Source: Crambe crambe | Lineage: Eukaryota > Porifera > Demospongiae > Poecilosclerida > Crambeidae | DNA: 64,000 nucleotides | Reading direction: 5' to 3' | Assembly: GCA_963924555.1 (NCBI GenBank) | Contig: OZ004585.1 | Location: 4,973,488 to 5,037,487, forward strand | In this document: positions 10,856-20,899 of the stretch, piece by piece | Layout of the letters: each line of letters starts with the position of its first letter | How positions within the stretch are numbered: position 1 is the first letter of the stretch | The notes under the pieces: model-generated | Seen by the model: only the letters and a program-made list of their open reading frames with translations | Told to the model about the DNA's origin: nothing | The model's database searches: none | Made by a program: the position numbers and the translations under genes

Positions 10856-13800
10856 TTATGGTTCAGCTGCTGTGGGGGATCTGGTATTCCTGCTCTTTCT
10901 CCTCTTGATGTCTGGAGTGGCTGCCACATGCTCTGGTGCTATATGAAGCAGATGTTCAGTCATGAGGGTTCGAAGTCTATCCACCTCCTCAGGAACACTT
11001 GCGTAGGTACGCTTGAGCCAGTTAAAATGGGCATGTATGCTCTCTATGCCCTGCTCTCCAAGAAGCCCAAATCCCACATGAAATTTCCTCAACCAAGGAA
11101 GCACACGCTCTTCACGCATGTGCATCTTTGGGAGTACTGTGGCATGTGGGAACTCTTTCCGATAGAAAGCCATGAATTCTTTTATGTGACCACCTGGTTA
11201 GGAGTAATGCATGACTAGGCACCACTTTAGATACACTACTAGACCTACCCACTTCTGTGATCTGCTCATCAGTGACATAATTACTGTCATACAGCTTGTG
11301 GCACAGGGCAAAGAGCCTAAATGCCTCCTTGAATTTGATGACGAGAGTGGTTGCTTCGGCAACTAGAGTAGGGCAGTGGGCCTGTGCTAGATTTAGCATT
11401 GAAGCACACATTGTATCGATATTTTTGGCCTATGAATATTGTAAGATTCAGTTGTGCATTATAATAGAGATGAGATACCTTCAAGCTGACATGCACATGG
11501 TTGCCAACAAAAGTGCCACTATAATAGGCCTGCCTCTGGACACAAAATGACTGAAGGGCCTTATCCAGTGCTCGAACAAATGGCCCCTCGTCTTTCTTGA
11601 AAGTTTTGGCCAGGGAACTCTGAAGCTGTTGCCTTTCTATTTTCTATTGGATGTGAATACTGTTATTATAGGTACACTAATGTTGAATTGCATACCATAT
11701 CATTCAACTCTTTCCTCTTGTCAGTTATGGCACTCTGAAGCTGTCCCAACTGTGCCAATTGAGAAGGGGTAGCAGCATTTGTAGTAGCGAGGGTGAAGAT
11801 GGTGACTAATTGGTCCAGAATGGATATTGCTGACTCAACCTGCCTACACTTGTCAGCCAGCTGCACTTCCCTCCTATAGGACTGGACGTAGGCTTCATAG
11901 GCAGCACCACCATCCACATTTCGGAGGAGCCCACGCACATCAAGTTCATGGCAAGCATCTTCTAGGAGGGTGAACAGCCTGAAGAAGATGCCCAAGGTAA
12001 TATGTAGACCTGGTGGGCAAACCTACCAAATTATATTATGTGTAAGTAATGTTACTCCTGATACTTTTTAACATGCCTTGTCTACACTGATGGCGAACAG
12101 AGGCTCCCTGATGACATTATGGAAGAATTTGGCTCGCTTAATGTTGGAACCATCTGCCTTAAATGCTGCCAAGTCACAAGCTAATGTGGCGTCAGACCTT
12201 AGCTGTACTGGTCCCCTCATTGATGGTGCCAGCTTCAGCTTATCGGAAGCAACATTGCACCACAAACAGCAGTGTTTTCCTGTGAGAATGGATGTGTAAG
12301 TCTTATCAATTGTTAGGAGGGAGCAGGTGTTTACCACTAGCTCCAGAGATGCCATATGACCTACAGAGGAGCTCGTAGTCTCCACAGTAGACCACTCTGA
12401 TCTTCTTGCCCCTATAATTGTGAGATTAAGCTAATCCAATTTTGTTTACTAGCTGCATGCTTACTTCCACTGTTTGGTCTCAAGGGTATCAACCTGTTCC
12501 TGGAACCTGTGTGCCATGACTGTTAGATTGGTCACACTGTCTGGCCCTTCAAATATGCAGAAGATACAAGTATTGTTGGGTGCATTGGGGTATAAAAGTA
12601 ATTCAATACACACTTCAAATTTGGATGTTATCACAGGCATGGACGCTTGAGTTGGCATCGGGGGAGGCTCCCAGAGGATGAAATCTGGATAAAGATTGGG
12701 GGGGGGGGGGGGGGGGGACAAAGGGGGTGGCACATTCAAGATGGCTGTCCAGATCGTGAATGTCATGGCTACTGTACCTCTCGTTCTGTTCCAGCAGTTG
12801 TTCCACCTTCTCCCACAGATCCGGGATATACCCAAATGGCCTCATCTTCACCTCTTCCCCACCATTACCATCTTTCAATGGGAAGGTAAGAGCCACTTTC
12901 TCAACCACCACCCCATCCCCAATCACTTCCCCAGCCCTCTTCCTCATCAGTTTCTCACTGGCCATGGATACATGGCACTCCTTGAACCACCTGTGTATTA
13001 ATTGAGTCTACATTACACTAGACCTCCTGATGGCTCTCAGCTTCGACCATGGAATGCCAAGATCTGCCTTCATGGCAAGGGCGTGGCTAGTGGGTATGAC
13101 CACCTTGATCCCACTCTGGAGCTCCATGAGAATCTGCTCTCTCTCCTCTAGGGAGCAAGCCTTGACTTCCTTGGCCAGCTGGAAACCCTGTTCCCCCCCA
13201 CTGAGAACCTCCCGGTGCTGATTCAGCTCTTTTGTGCGGGCAAGTACCGTTTTTGATGTGGCTTGAGAAGACAGCACTCGACAGCTCCTGGCCTTTACCA
13301 AGGTGATAGGCTAAATACAATCATAGTGATGGTTTTTGTTATTGTGGGTTTTTGAACTAATACCTGTCCTCCAGTTCTAAATTAATGCCGTCTCCTTGCG
13401 CTAGCTTCCTTTTGACAAGGGTTGTGGCTAGCTTGTCTTCTTGCCTCGATAGTGGGGTATTTAGGGGTGTAGCCATGATCTCTTCCAGGGAGTGTGGAGG
13501 TGGGGCAGCACAAATATGCTCTTCAAATCCCACTAGTACGTAAATATTTGTGACAAGATGTTGTGTTATGTTGTTTTTATTTGCACATACCTGCAGGAAC
13601 AGCTTGCTGGCATCTCTCACAAGGAAAAGCAATGTCTCTCAGCATCCTCTGAACAACTGTTGGTGCAGAAACTACAGAGGTTCTATCAATGGTGTGCGTT
13701 CCACCACATGGACACCGAAGGTCAGTGTATCTATATGTGTGCCTCACACAACATAACATACAAATTAATGTTTTGCAGATGGTCAGCTGTAAGGGCCTGT

Positions 13801-14263
13801 CAAGCATCAGATGGCACACCAGACACTTGAGATCTCCATCCATGGAGGGGTGGCAAGACAGCCTCTCTCTGAGGGCAAACGCTAGTGGTACACTTTGAGG
13901 TGCCTCCTCTTTCATGTATGCCACTAGCTCAACAATGAGGTGCGATGGCCTCCCAATGGGTGCTTTTTTGGGCTTTTGACCCACTATGCTCAAAACTGCC
14001 TCACTACCACTCTCTTCCCACTTGAATTTCGTTAGCCGAGGTGTATAGTCCCTCCCCTCTTTAATGGCTTTCTCTGTTCTTTTGCAGATATTATTACACC
14101 CTTAGCAAAATCTCTGTGGGTGGACCTCTATTCGATAATCTGCTGTGATCACCCCTATCTGTGCCAGCTTTGCCTTGTTGGTAGTGGTGTGGCAGTCATA
14201 AGACACTTTGTACCTTGAGAGTTTCCCCCCACACACTCTACACCTATCCTGCAACCAGGCCAT
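10856..14263 (-). pseudogene. RAG1-N-like RING-finger transposase candidate (N-RAG-TP type), ten exons, disrupted
   Basis: Exons, all by consensus splice sites: 14263-13591, 13532-13364, 13310-13024, 12990-12465, 12411-12335, 12279-12077, 12022-11696, 11636-11479, 11429-11249, 11193-10856. The start is the ATG at 14263 (MAWLQDRCRVCGG). The N-terminal CRVCGG...HPQRFC..CNNIC pattern and the later CLVCHLMLDRPLQ...C..C...CPCGG RING-like finger resemble the zinc regions of RAG1 before its catalytic core. Downstream come LAMKADLGIPW, GDYELLCRSYGISGAS-KHCCLWC, VCPPGLHITLGIFFRLF, GTFVGNHVHVS and GFGLLGEQGIESIHAHFN. Candidate acidic residues are the Asp in GGDKGG, the Asp in GDYELL and a Glu in GEQGIES; this is inference. 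Lesions are a TAA at 14102-14104 inside the first finger, a 128 bp inversion at 12645-12772 and a G run in it. The intron after 12077 appears to use a GC donor (AAG|GCATGT). Confidence 0.72.
12645..12772 (+). other. 128 bp internal inversion in the N-RAG-type gene
   Basis: Within a minus-strand exon this segment reads in family order only on the plus strand: WHRGRLPEDEIWIKIGG, then after the G run DKGGGTFKM and VQIVNV. The minus strand on either side continues correctly, with LEQNERY before it and NNTCIFCIFEGPDS after it. Reversing the segment restores the left junction exactly in frame (RY-S-LSWH). The segment also holds a 20 G run at 12698-12717 where about 7 G would fit the protein, adding a frameshift. 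Confidence 0.7.
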
Positions 14264-14659
14264 CAACCTAAATTATACATGTTTGTTTTTTATAATTTTT
14301 TATTAATTTTATGTCAGCCAATACTGACCTCCAAAAAAGTAGGCATCTTATCTTTACAAGATCACCGGAAAGACCTGAACTTCCTCTTCAAGATACTATG
14401 ATTATCATAACTACATAATTGTGGTTTAGACAGGATGTCCATTCTTACCGCACTACTTCAGCGTTACCTCAGGAATGCATACTGCTGTTTTGCCTGCGCA
14501 GTGCTATAGCGCTGCAGCTGTGACTGCTCAGTCTAGTACTATGGCAACAGTATGGGAATGGGTTTATATGGAGTGTTGTGGAAAGTTCTGATTGGTTGCC
14601 ATGGGCTGTATGGTGGAGCTCTGGAATGTGACTGATTTTCATGAGTTTCCCTCCTGTAC

Positions 14660-14700
14660 GTCGCTATGGTTTTGCCCGCGCATGCGTGAACTTGTTCAAA
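14660..14700 (-). promoter_or_regulatory. NRF-1-like GCGCATGCG motif upstream of the N-RAG-type gene
   Basis: GCGCATGCG at 14678-14686 lies about 415 bases upstream of the proposed ATG, between the gene and the right inverted end. This palindrome is the core of the animal NRF-1 promoter element. The same motif sits in the divergent promoter of the CACTA element and in the bodies of the family C elements. Function here is inferred. Confidence 0.35.
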
Positions 14701-15069
14701 ACTTAATTATTCAATAATAACAGCAGTGGATTGGATCTCATGAGCAAAAAATTCACTTTCGAAAAGCCACAATCCACAAGACGAAAAACTTCTATTTACT
14801 GAGCACATGGGATTTAGAATTCTATTCAGTGCACACCTTATTAAAGAAATTGTTTTGAGCAAGGAGAGCAGCGAAAAAAAACAACATACATTAATAAGCC
14901 ATAAAATGGTATTTTGAAGGATAAATAGCGGCCATTTTGTTGTGGGGTGAAAATTAATTTTTGAACATCCAAGAATAATTATAATGCTAATACACCACTT
15001 TTACCTCATGTGTAGAAAAATAGGTATTTGATGATAATAAGCCCATAAAAATAGTATTGCATCAATTAA

Positions 15070-15196
15070 ATGGCGGCCATTTTGTTCTGGGGCGTGAATT
15101 CACGAGGGCTCCTAGGCTAATATAGCAAGCTGCTGACAAATTTTGGCGCTTTTGTCCGTTTCGTAACGATTTCATGAAAATTTGCCTCTAAGCAAC
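15070..15196 (-). repeat. Right terminal inverted repeat of the N-RAG-type transposon
   Basis: Reverse complement partner of 8649-8800. Motifs in order on the plus strand are ATGGCGGCCATTTTGTT, GGGCTCCTAGGCTAAT, CTTTTGTCC, CGTAACGAT and CTAAGCAAC. A further ATGGCGGCC-like subterminal copy is near 14930. Bases just outside the two ends do not match, so no target duplication is visible. Confidence 0.65.
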
Positions 15197-15439
15197 CTGA
15201 CTAATACTCTCCTCCCTCAAGCAAGACAACCAAATCTCAGCAGCCATTATATAAATGTGATTAGTTTAGCTAATTATTCTGATCAGACGGTGTTCTACGA
15301 TAAAGCTTTTATGCTGCAGTCGCTCCTTCAAGGTGGTCATACTCTACTCACAAAACTTCAGCTATAGGCTACAAAGAAAAAGATAAATTCATTGCAAAAC
15401 ATCCTGAAAGTGTTCAATGAATTATCATAGCTATAGCTA

Positions 15440-15580
15440 AATATAATTAAGAATGGAAAATTTCTTATAAATAAAACTGTTAAGTAGGGATGGCCCCAAA
15501 ATTTATCGCTGCAGCATCATAGCTATCAAAATCTAGCTAGATTATGTACTTTGACTGTAGCAGATTATGTACTTTGATCA
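15440..15580. repeat. Relic palindrome arm (family A element)
   Basis: GTTAAGTAGGGATGGC followed by AAAATCTAGCTAGATTATGTACT matches the left arm of the family A palindromes near 31 kb with decay. The other arm is not recognisable. Confidence 0.4.
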
Positions 15581-15982
15581 GTGGTGGATCTAAGAGGGGG
15601 CATTTCAGGCACATGCCTTTTTTGGTGTGGCCACTTATAAGAATTACATTGGTGGCGTGCATGACAGTTTACAAGTTAGCTGCAAAGGGTGTGGTTAGGA
15701 AAAATGGGCGAATAATTTTTCCACGCGCAAGTGCACAAATATTTCACCATGAGCCTCCATCTACCTATTCTGGTCAGATGGCCACTCCTCAGTATATAGA
15801 TGCTCATCCTACATGGCTGTACGTATAGCTAGTCTGCTCACTTTATCATGCCAGTGTGTGCACCTCCAATTACACGAATTTTGTTAATAATCTTCCACAT
15901 CCAGTGCTACGTACTTATAAAAGAGGAAAAAAAAAAGGTTATATTATGAATTTCTAGCTAATTATAAAGAAAAAGAATGGAA

Positions 15983-16830
15983 ACAAGTGAGCGTAAAAAA
16001 ATTAAAAAGTAAAGCAGGGATAGCCATAAAATTTAGCTGGATTCCCATCACTCCTAGCCCTCCTAAATTTCAATAACCACGCCTATATATATTGCCCAAC
16101 TTAAATCCCTACTCTTCACTCCCCCTTCAGCAATAAGTGAGTCAAGTAACCCCTTACCCGTACCCATCACCAAACTCAAGATTCACAGCAATAATATTAC
16201 CGTAAATCTGGAAATTTTCGCTGTTAAAAATAATTCGCGGTTGGCTCAAACAACGAAAATTAAACACGTGAAATATTTTCTACAACGGATTATTAAAATA
16301 TTGAAAATATATACGGTAGGAAGCACATTGCATTGCGTACTAGTCTCTAGCTCTCCAAGTATTTGAAGGTCTTCCAGATCCCCCTGTTCCTTCTCGGGCT
16401 ATTGCTCGAGCGAATTGTGAAGTAGAGGCAGAGTTAGTTAGTTCGAGATAGTCTTTCGATCACGTCCTACAATCGTACCTGATTTCTTCACTGCCACCGT
16501 GTACCTGTCCTTTTCATTCGTTGGCTCCCTCACACTCTAGCGTTTCACCTAGACTGGCATCCCACATGTCACGGTACACATGGTAGCCACGAACACAGCA
16601 AGTGATCTGGAACTCTGCGCTAGCACTTACCGCCATTTTTCTCCAGCTGGATTTAGTAGCGAAATTTTCATTGTTGAAAATAATTCGCGGGTGATTCAAA
16701 AAACGAATAATAAACGCATCGAAAAAATAAAACGCGAAGATATTTTACGCGAAAATTTCCAGATTTACGGTATTACGAAACTACTATTCCTACTTCACTC
16801 CTAGGCCTCCTTAGGAGTGAAGTAGTGTCC
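15983..16830. mobile_element. Relic 450-type palindrome split by a CCGTA MITE
   Basis: ACAAGTGAGCGTAAAAAAATT at 15983 (preceded by AAGAAAAAGAATGGAA, the reverse of the boundary motif of intact elements) begins a left arm with CAGGGATAGCC and CCCTTACCC..ACCCATCA segments. The palindrome centre, CTATTCCTACTTCACTCC...GGAGTGAAGTAG, appears at about 16790-16825. The MITE at 16198-16772 lies between. The order matches the intact element at 29943-30391. Confidence 0.6.
16198..16772. mobile_element. MITE with TA-CCGTAAATCTGG ends
   Basis: The left end TA|CCGTAAATCTGGAAATTTTCG and right end GCGAAAATTTCCAGATTTACGG|TA are inverted copies, with TA at each border as in Tc1/mariner-type insertions. AAAATAATTCGCGG repeats occur just inside both ends. 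The interior has no convincing gene. It interrupts an older palindrome element. Confidence 0.7.
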
Positions 16831-17649
16831 GCCAAAAGTGATAAATGTGCTAAACTGCTAAAATTAGTTGCCGTAACCAAAAACTACAGCTTCATACTAG
16901 CATTGCAGAGAAACTTGACAGCTAAAGCAGCCATGCCTCGATTCATGTACTCCATGCTTATTCTTACCACATGAACCAGTGGGCAGGGCCAGAATATGAA
17001 ATTTTGCAAAGAAGTCAGTGCTATAATATTTTTCAGCCGTTTGATCATAAAAATGATTGGTGTTGCTTTTTCTTGCCAAAATCTCTCAATCTGGCCTTGG
17101 ACCTAGGTTTACGCAACAGGAATAAACACAAAAGACAGTCAACGGTCAACACAAGGCTGTAGAGTAGGAAGTTCTAGTGCAAATCTCTCCATGCCAGCTA
17201 GTTGGAATTTGTTCACTAAAAATGGGAGTCAAGGGCATAGACTAGAAAGTACTGCCCAATCACGTTAGTGGAAATAAAATAGTTATTGCATGTTGCCTTG
17301 GCATTAAGCCTATGCCCTGAGAGCAAGGGCTAATAAGCTTAGTGCCTTCCACAAGATCACTTAGTGCCCTCAATGAGGGCAATAGATTTAGTGCCCTGCA
17401 ATTGACCAATCAGATTCCTCTATTCAGCAGAGCTATGTCCTAAGTACAATTATTCCCGTTAAGTATTACACGTTCTGCATTATGTAGCTGATGATGTCAG
17501 TGTTATTACTATTGCTGCAAGAGTGTACTTCTAAGCCACACTGAAAGTGAATGTGTTAAGGAATGCTCTCTGTAAACTGTACTGTTTACAGGAAAATTAT
17601 AAACACAAATTATTATTACTCCAGTTTACATCATCATGCAGCATGTATC

Positions 17650-18205
17650 CCGTATAGCTGGAAATATTGATGGGATTTATATTATACAATTAATTTCCTC
17701 ATAAAAATACCAATGACGGTATTTGATTTGACAGAATCTGAAATCGCGCAAAATAAATAATGCGCGTGCGTCGTGCATGCGAGCTGTGTACTAGCTAGCC
17801 ATATAGCTATCATCGATTTAGCATGAGTTCTCCAGTTGTGTTAGGGGCCATCACGTCTACAAAAGCGTATGGACTCCAATTCTTGGGAGAGACTAACACT
17901 GATAGCGATCCTTATGCTGTAAGACGGCTGCAATTGTTGGACACATCCCTTGAAGAATTTCAGCCGCTTGTTCTCTCTTTCTTTATAATGATGGATGGCT
18001 CTTTGATTCGTTGCACCATCACAGGTTCAAGGCGCTACTCCTCCAGGGAGGCCTACAAGTTTTTCTTTCCAGCAGTGGTGTGCAATAAATGGAACGCAAC
18101 GTATCACGAACTTAATTAAACCGCACGATTTTTTGACAGTTTTATTTTTGGCAATTTGATGCTTAACCTGCCAAAAAATCTTCGTCAATATTTCCAGCTA
18201 TACGG
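17650..18205. mobile_element. MITE with CCGTATAGCTGG ends
   Basis: The left end CCGTATAGCTGGAAATATTGA and right end TCAATATTTCCAGCTATACGG are near-perfect inverted repeats of about 21 bases. The right border is followed by TA; the left border has two extra bases before a TA. The interior contains a 98-codon open frame at 17823-18119. The ends are related to those of the elements at 16198 and 18566. Confidence 0.65.
17823..18119 (+). CDS. Unrecognised 98-codon open frame inside a MITE
   Basis: The frame starts MSSPVVLGAITS and ends NKWNATYHELN. I do not recognise it and it shows no domain, signal peptide or membrane segment. GCGCGTGCG and GCATGCGAG motifs lie 30-65 bases upstream, which is promoter-like. 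It could be a captured host exon or a chance frame in a non-autonomous element. The ATG is the first in the frame. Confidence 0.2.
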   Translation: MSSPVVLGAITSTKAYGLQFLGETNTDSDPYAVRRLQLLDTSLEEFQPLVLSFFIMMDGSLIRCTITGSRRYSSREAYKFFFPAVVCNKWNATYHELN

Positions 18206-18565
18206 TATATACTTGTCAGGTCAGTGATTGTCTACTATTGATTGGCCCAAAAAAATGGTTGGCCATTTGGCCATGGCTAACCAAATCTCGAAGTGGTTGG
18301 CCATAATTATGGCAAGCTGCCTGAAAAAATTATTTCTAACTCTGGTAGTAGTAATCCTTAGTACATCTTACTTCTTGATGGAATTCCACCAGTTGTACAT
18401 ATATCTTCCAGTCCACATCTCTGAGTGAAAGCAACAGTTACTTGAAGTAACAATATCCACACAAACATTTTTAGCTGCAATAGGTAATAAGAACATAAAT
18501 GTACTAGCAATAGAGTCACCACTCTCTAATATTATGGGAAGGGGAGATACAGCTACCATATACAT
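18206..18565. other. Non-coding spacer between MITEs
   Basis: No gene is recognised. A short palindromic stretch, GGTTGGCCATTTGGCCATGGCTAACC with neighbouring GGTTGGCC repeats, lies at about 18256-18300. Confidence 0.3.
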
Positions 18566-18972
18566 ACCGTACAGCAGGTTTTTTGGAGATAAAATATTTC
18601 TTTAATCACCAAAGGATAATACAGATGAAGAATTACGGTAGTCTTTTATTCGGTATGATATGATTATTTTAGTGCATGCGCAACAATATCTACGGACTGC
18701 ACTGCTGAATCACTTGGCTTGCATACTTGCCCATTGTTAGCCTTCCTCATCGCGATTGTGGCGACTTTTAATTGATGGAATCTAGCTAAGAAGAAAGTGG
18801 ATCAAAAGGTCACCATAGTTAATGTTGAATGTACGAACGAAAATAATAACTCTACATGTGGTTAAACGGTGGCTTTATTTGGAAAAAAAATTCAATAGAA
18901 AAATTTTCGATAGGTAGACTGATTACCGAAATTACTGAAATTTTATCCCCACCGAAATTATCCCGCTGTACG
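18566..18972. mobile_element. MITE with CCGTACAGCnGG ends
   Basis: The left end TACCGTACAGCAGG and right end CCCGCTGTACGG are inverted repeats of about 12 bases, with looser similarity further in (GAGATAAAAT versus ATTTTATCCCC). TA borders the left end only. No coding content. This is the third member of a CCGTAnAnCnGG series. Confidence 0.5.
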
Positions 18973-19204
18973 GCTATTATCTAGCTATAGAGGACTATGA
19001 GGATGACATGGTAAAAAATGGCCACCCTATTATATAAAAATTCAGCCTCATCATATACCCAGGCCTATTTTTTTCTTTGCAGGGGGGAAAAAATAGGACC
19101 ATAGCTTTTTGCATGTATCCAAAATAATTATAGAGTCTTATTTTCTTATAGGCAACTGAATGCTCGCTAGTATGATCCTGCCTCATACTTAGACTTAATA
19201 ATTA

Positions 19205-20106
19205 TGAGAGTAAAAACATTTCTTCTAAATGAAAGAGTGATGTAGGCTTGAGTACATGACTATAAAAAGTACGGAAACAAGGTGCTGGCTGTGTACTTAC
19301 AGAACTGACAAACCCTACATCGCTGCTGCCATATTATCCTTTTGGGTACATCTTGCAACGATGTAGGGTTTGTCAGTTCTGTAAGTACACAGCCAGCACC
19401 TTGTTTCCGTACTTTTTATAGTCATGTACTCAAGCCTACATCACTCTTTCATTTAGAAGAAATGTTTTTACTCTCACTTGTTTGCATACTTTTTTCAAGG
19501 GGCGTGGCTAAGGATGTTAAGAACGACCCTCTACCAAATAAGCTTACCACGCCCACCGCAACTCAGTAAGACAGTTTTTTTCTCAGTGTATATTGCTAAC
19601 TGTGTCTACGAAGCGTTCTAGCATTCTAATGTTGTCTACGTAGCGTCTACGAAGTGTATAAACTAACTGTGCTGTCTACGAAGCGTTCGAGAATTTGAGT
19701 CGTCCACGAAGGCATTCGAACGGCAATTGACAGTTAGGACTTGAGCTGTACTTCAATTTGAACGATACCATTCCTTACCTGAGGTGTAGAGCTTCAAGAT
19801 GGTACCAAGATCGTAGATATAGGATGAAGCAATCGGGAGTTATGGCTGTCAAGCGTCCACGAAGGCACTCGAACGGCAATTGACAGCTAGGACTTGAGCT
19901 TTACTTTAATTTGAACAAGATCATTCCTTAGATCAGGTGTAGAGCTTCAATATGGTACCAAGATCGTAGTTATAGGATGAAGCAGTCGGGAGTTATGGCT
20001 GTCAAGAAGAAGATTATTATTATCTTATTATTATTATTATTATTATTAATGAGCGTGGGCGTTTTGCGTGTCAAGCCTACATAGAGAGTGCTACCGCACT
20101 CTCTGA
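19205..20106 (+). mobile_element. Family D palindrome-head / hairpin-tail element, complete copy
   Basis: The order is a 5' palindrome (TGAGAGTAAAAACATTTCTTC at 19205 pairing with GTTTTTACTCTCACTTG near 19480, centre near 19335), the boundary motif TTTGCATACTTTTTTC, a body with GTCTACGAAGCG repeats and two ~150-base direct repeats, an ATT microsatellite (about 20012-20048), then GAGCGTGGGCG...CCTACATAGAGAGTGC and the terminal hairpin ending CTCTCTGA at 20106. The bases outside are A on the left and T on the right, as at other copies. No protein-coding gene is visible, so it is non-autonomous. This is the clearest single complete unit in the window. Confidence 0.7.
19690..20006 (+). repeat. 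Two ~150 bp direct repeats in the family D body
   Basis: Each copy runs CACTCGAACGGCAATTGACAG-like, GACTTGAGCT, AGGTGTAGAGCTTCAA, ATGGTACCAAGATCGTAG, ATAGGATGAAGCA and CGGGAGTTATGGCTGTCAAG. The first copy ends near 19853 and the second near 20006. The pair recurs in the second family D element (about 21425-21700), so it is an element feature. Confidence 0.7.
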
Positions 20107-20899
20107 TAAAGATAAAGTTTGTCCCAAACATGTGTAGCTATGCAGTTCATCAGAGGTTTCATCATAATATCGTATGATGGTGCTGATGGAGCTCATATCT
20201 AATAAGGTTGTCATTGACAGTATTAGTATAAAGGCCTTTACTGGTGTTATGTATGTATCTGATACACTTTGGATGGCATACTGCAGCAATCATCAAGGCT
20301 TGATTTATAGCTAACACACGCCTAGAGTTTTTAGCAATCACTCACAACGCTCTGAGCATCGAGAGACCAGTTGACCTCAAGAGAGAAAGTTCACTTGTAA
20401 ATAGCTCTTCTTTGACCAATCAATCATTGCACATGAACACCCTGAGTACAGTCTAGATTTCCTAGTCAGACATCTACTCTTCCTATTCCATATATAATGC
20501 TTAGTTAGCTAAGCATGGCAAGACTAAGAGCATTTTGACAAAGAATGGATCAAAGAAACCAGGAACAGGTACCAGCTCTAATGGTAACTATTATAAGCAT
20601 AGATAGATGTATAGCTTCCTCTGCACACATAATATGATGTGCAGGTAATGCATCCATTAACAATCCAAGGGTGGGGTTAGGCAAAGTGGGCATGGCCAGG
20701 CAAGTGGGCTAACTGCAACCACCATTTTCACATCAGTCGTGTCCAATCGCAAAGAATGTGCTGTTATAATGTTCGTCACACATTTTGACTGAATGCGGTA
20801 GATGAGAGAACCAACAAAAAGAATGAGGGCACCGACTGCAAACTGCTTCTGTGAGAGCTCTGAAAGAATAAGCAGAAATAACGAGATGTTATAGGGTGT
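20107..20899. other. Spacer between two family D elements with one possible exon
   Basis: Mostly non-coding by eye. The only coding-like segment is described separately at 20711-20859. There is no recognisable repeat in the remainder. Confidence 0.3.
20711..20859 (-). CDS. Possible exon encoding one membrane helix
   Basis: A strong acceptor (TTATTCTTTCAG) precedes an open minus-strand stretch reading LSQKQFAVGALILFVGSLIY then RIQSKC and LRLDTTDVKM. The AVGALILFVGSLIY stretch would span a membrane. The donor side is ambiguous (ATG|GTGGTT) and no adjoining exon is convincing, so this may be chance. Confidence 0.22.

Larger units (their letters stand above)
8649..15196. mobile_element. N-RAG-TP-type DNA transposon (~6.5 kb, defective)
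   Basis: The outer ends are inverted copies of each other: GTTGCTTAG...CGTTACg..GGACAAAAGyGCCA, then ATTAGCCTAGGAGCCC and ACAAAATGGCCGCCAT, at about 8649-8800 and inverted at about 15070-15196. Extra internal copies of the AAAATGGC(C/T)GCCAT motif lie near 8880, 9030 and 14930. The only long gene between them is the minus-strand RAG1-N-like transposase candidate at 10856-14263. A family A relic and a MITE occupy the left third and have probably been acquired by insertion. No clear target duplication flanks the ends, so the exact borders are uncertain. N-RAG-TP elements were first described in the sea hare Aplysia; membership here is inferred from domain pattern. Confidence 0.65.

Noticed and set aside
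12696-13005. Proline- or glycine-rich open frames around the G run
   Set aside because: They are products of the homopolymer and of antisense reading of the N-RAG-type exon, except for the short inverted segment annotated separately.
10856-14263. Calling the minus-strand gene RAG1 or a Transib transposase
   Set aside because: Only the N-terminal zinc/RING pattern resembles RAG1; the rest does not show recognisable RAG1 core motifs and the ends lack the CAC heptamer.
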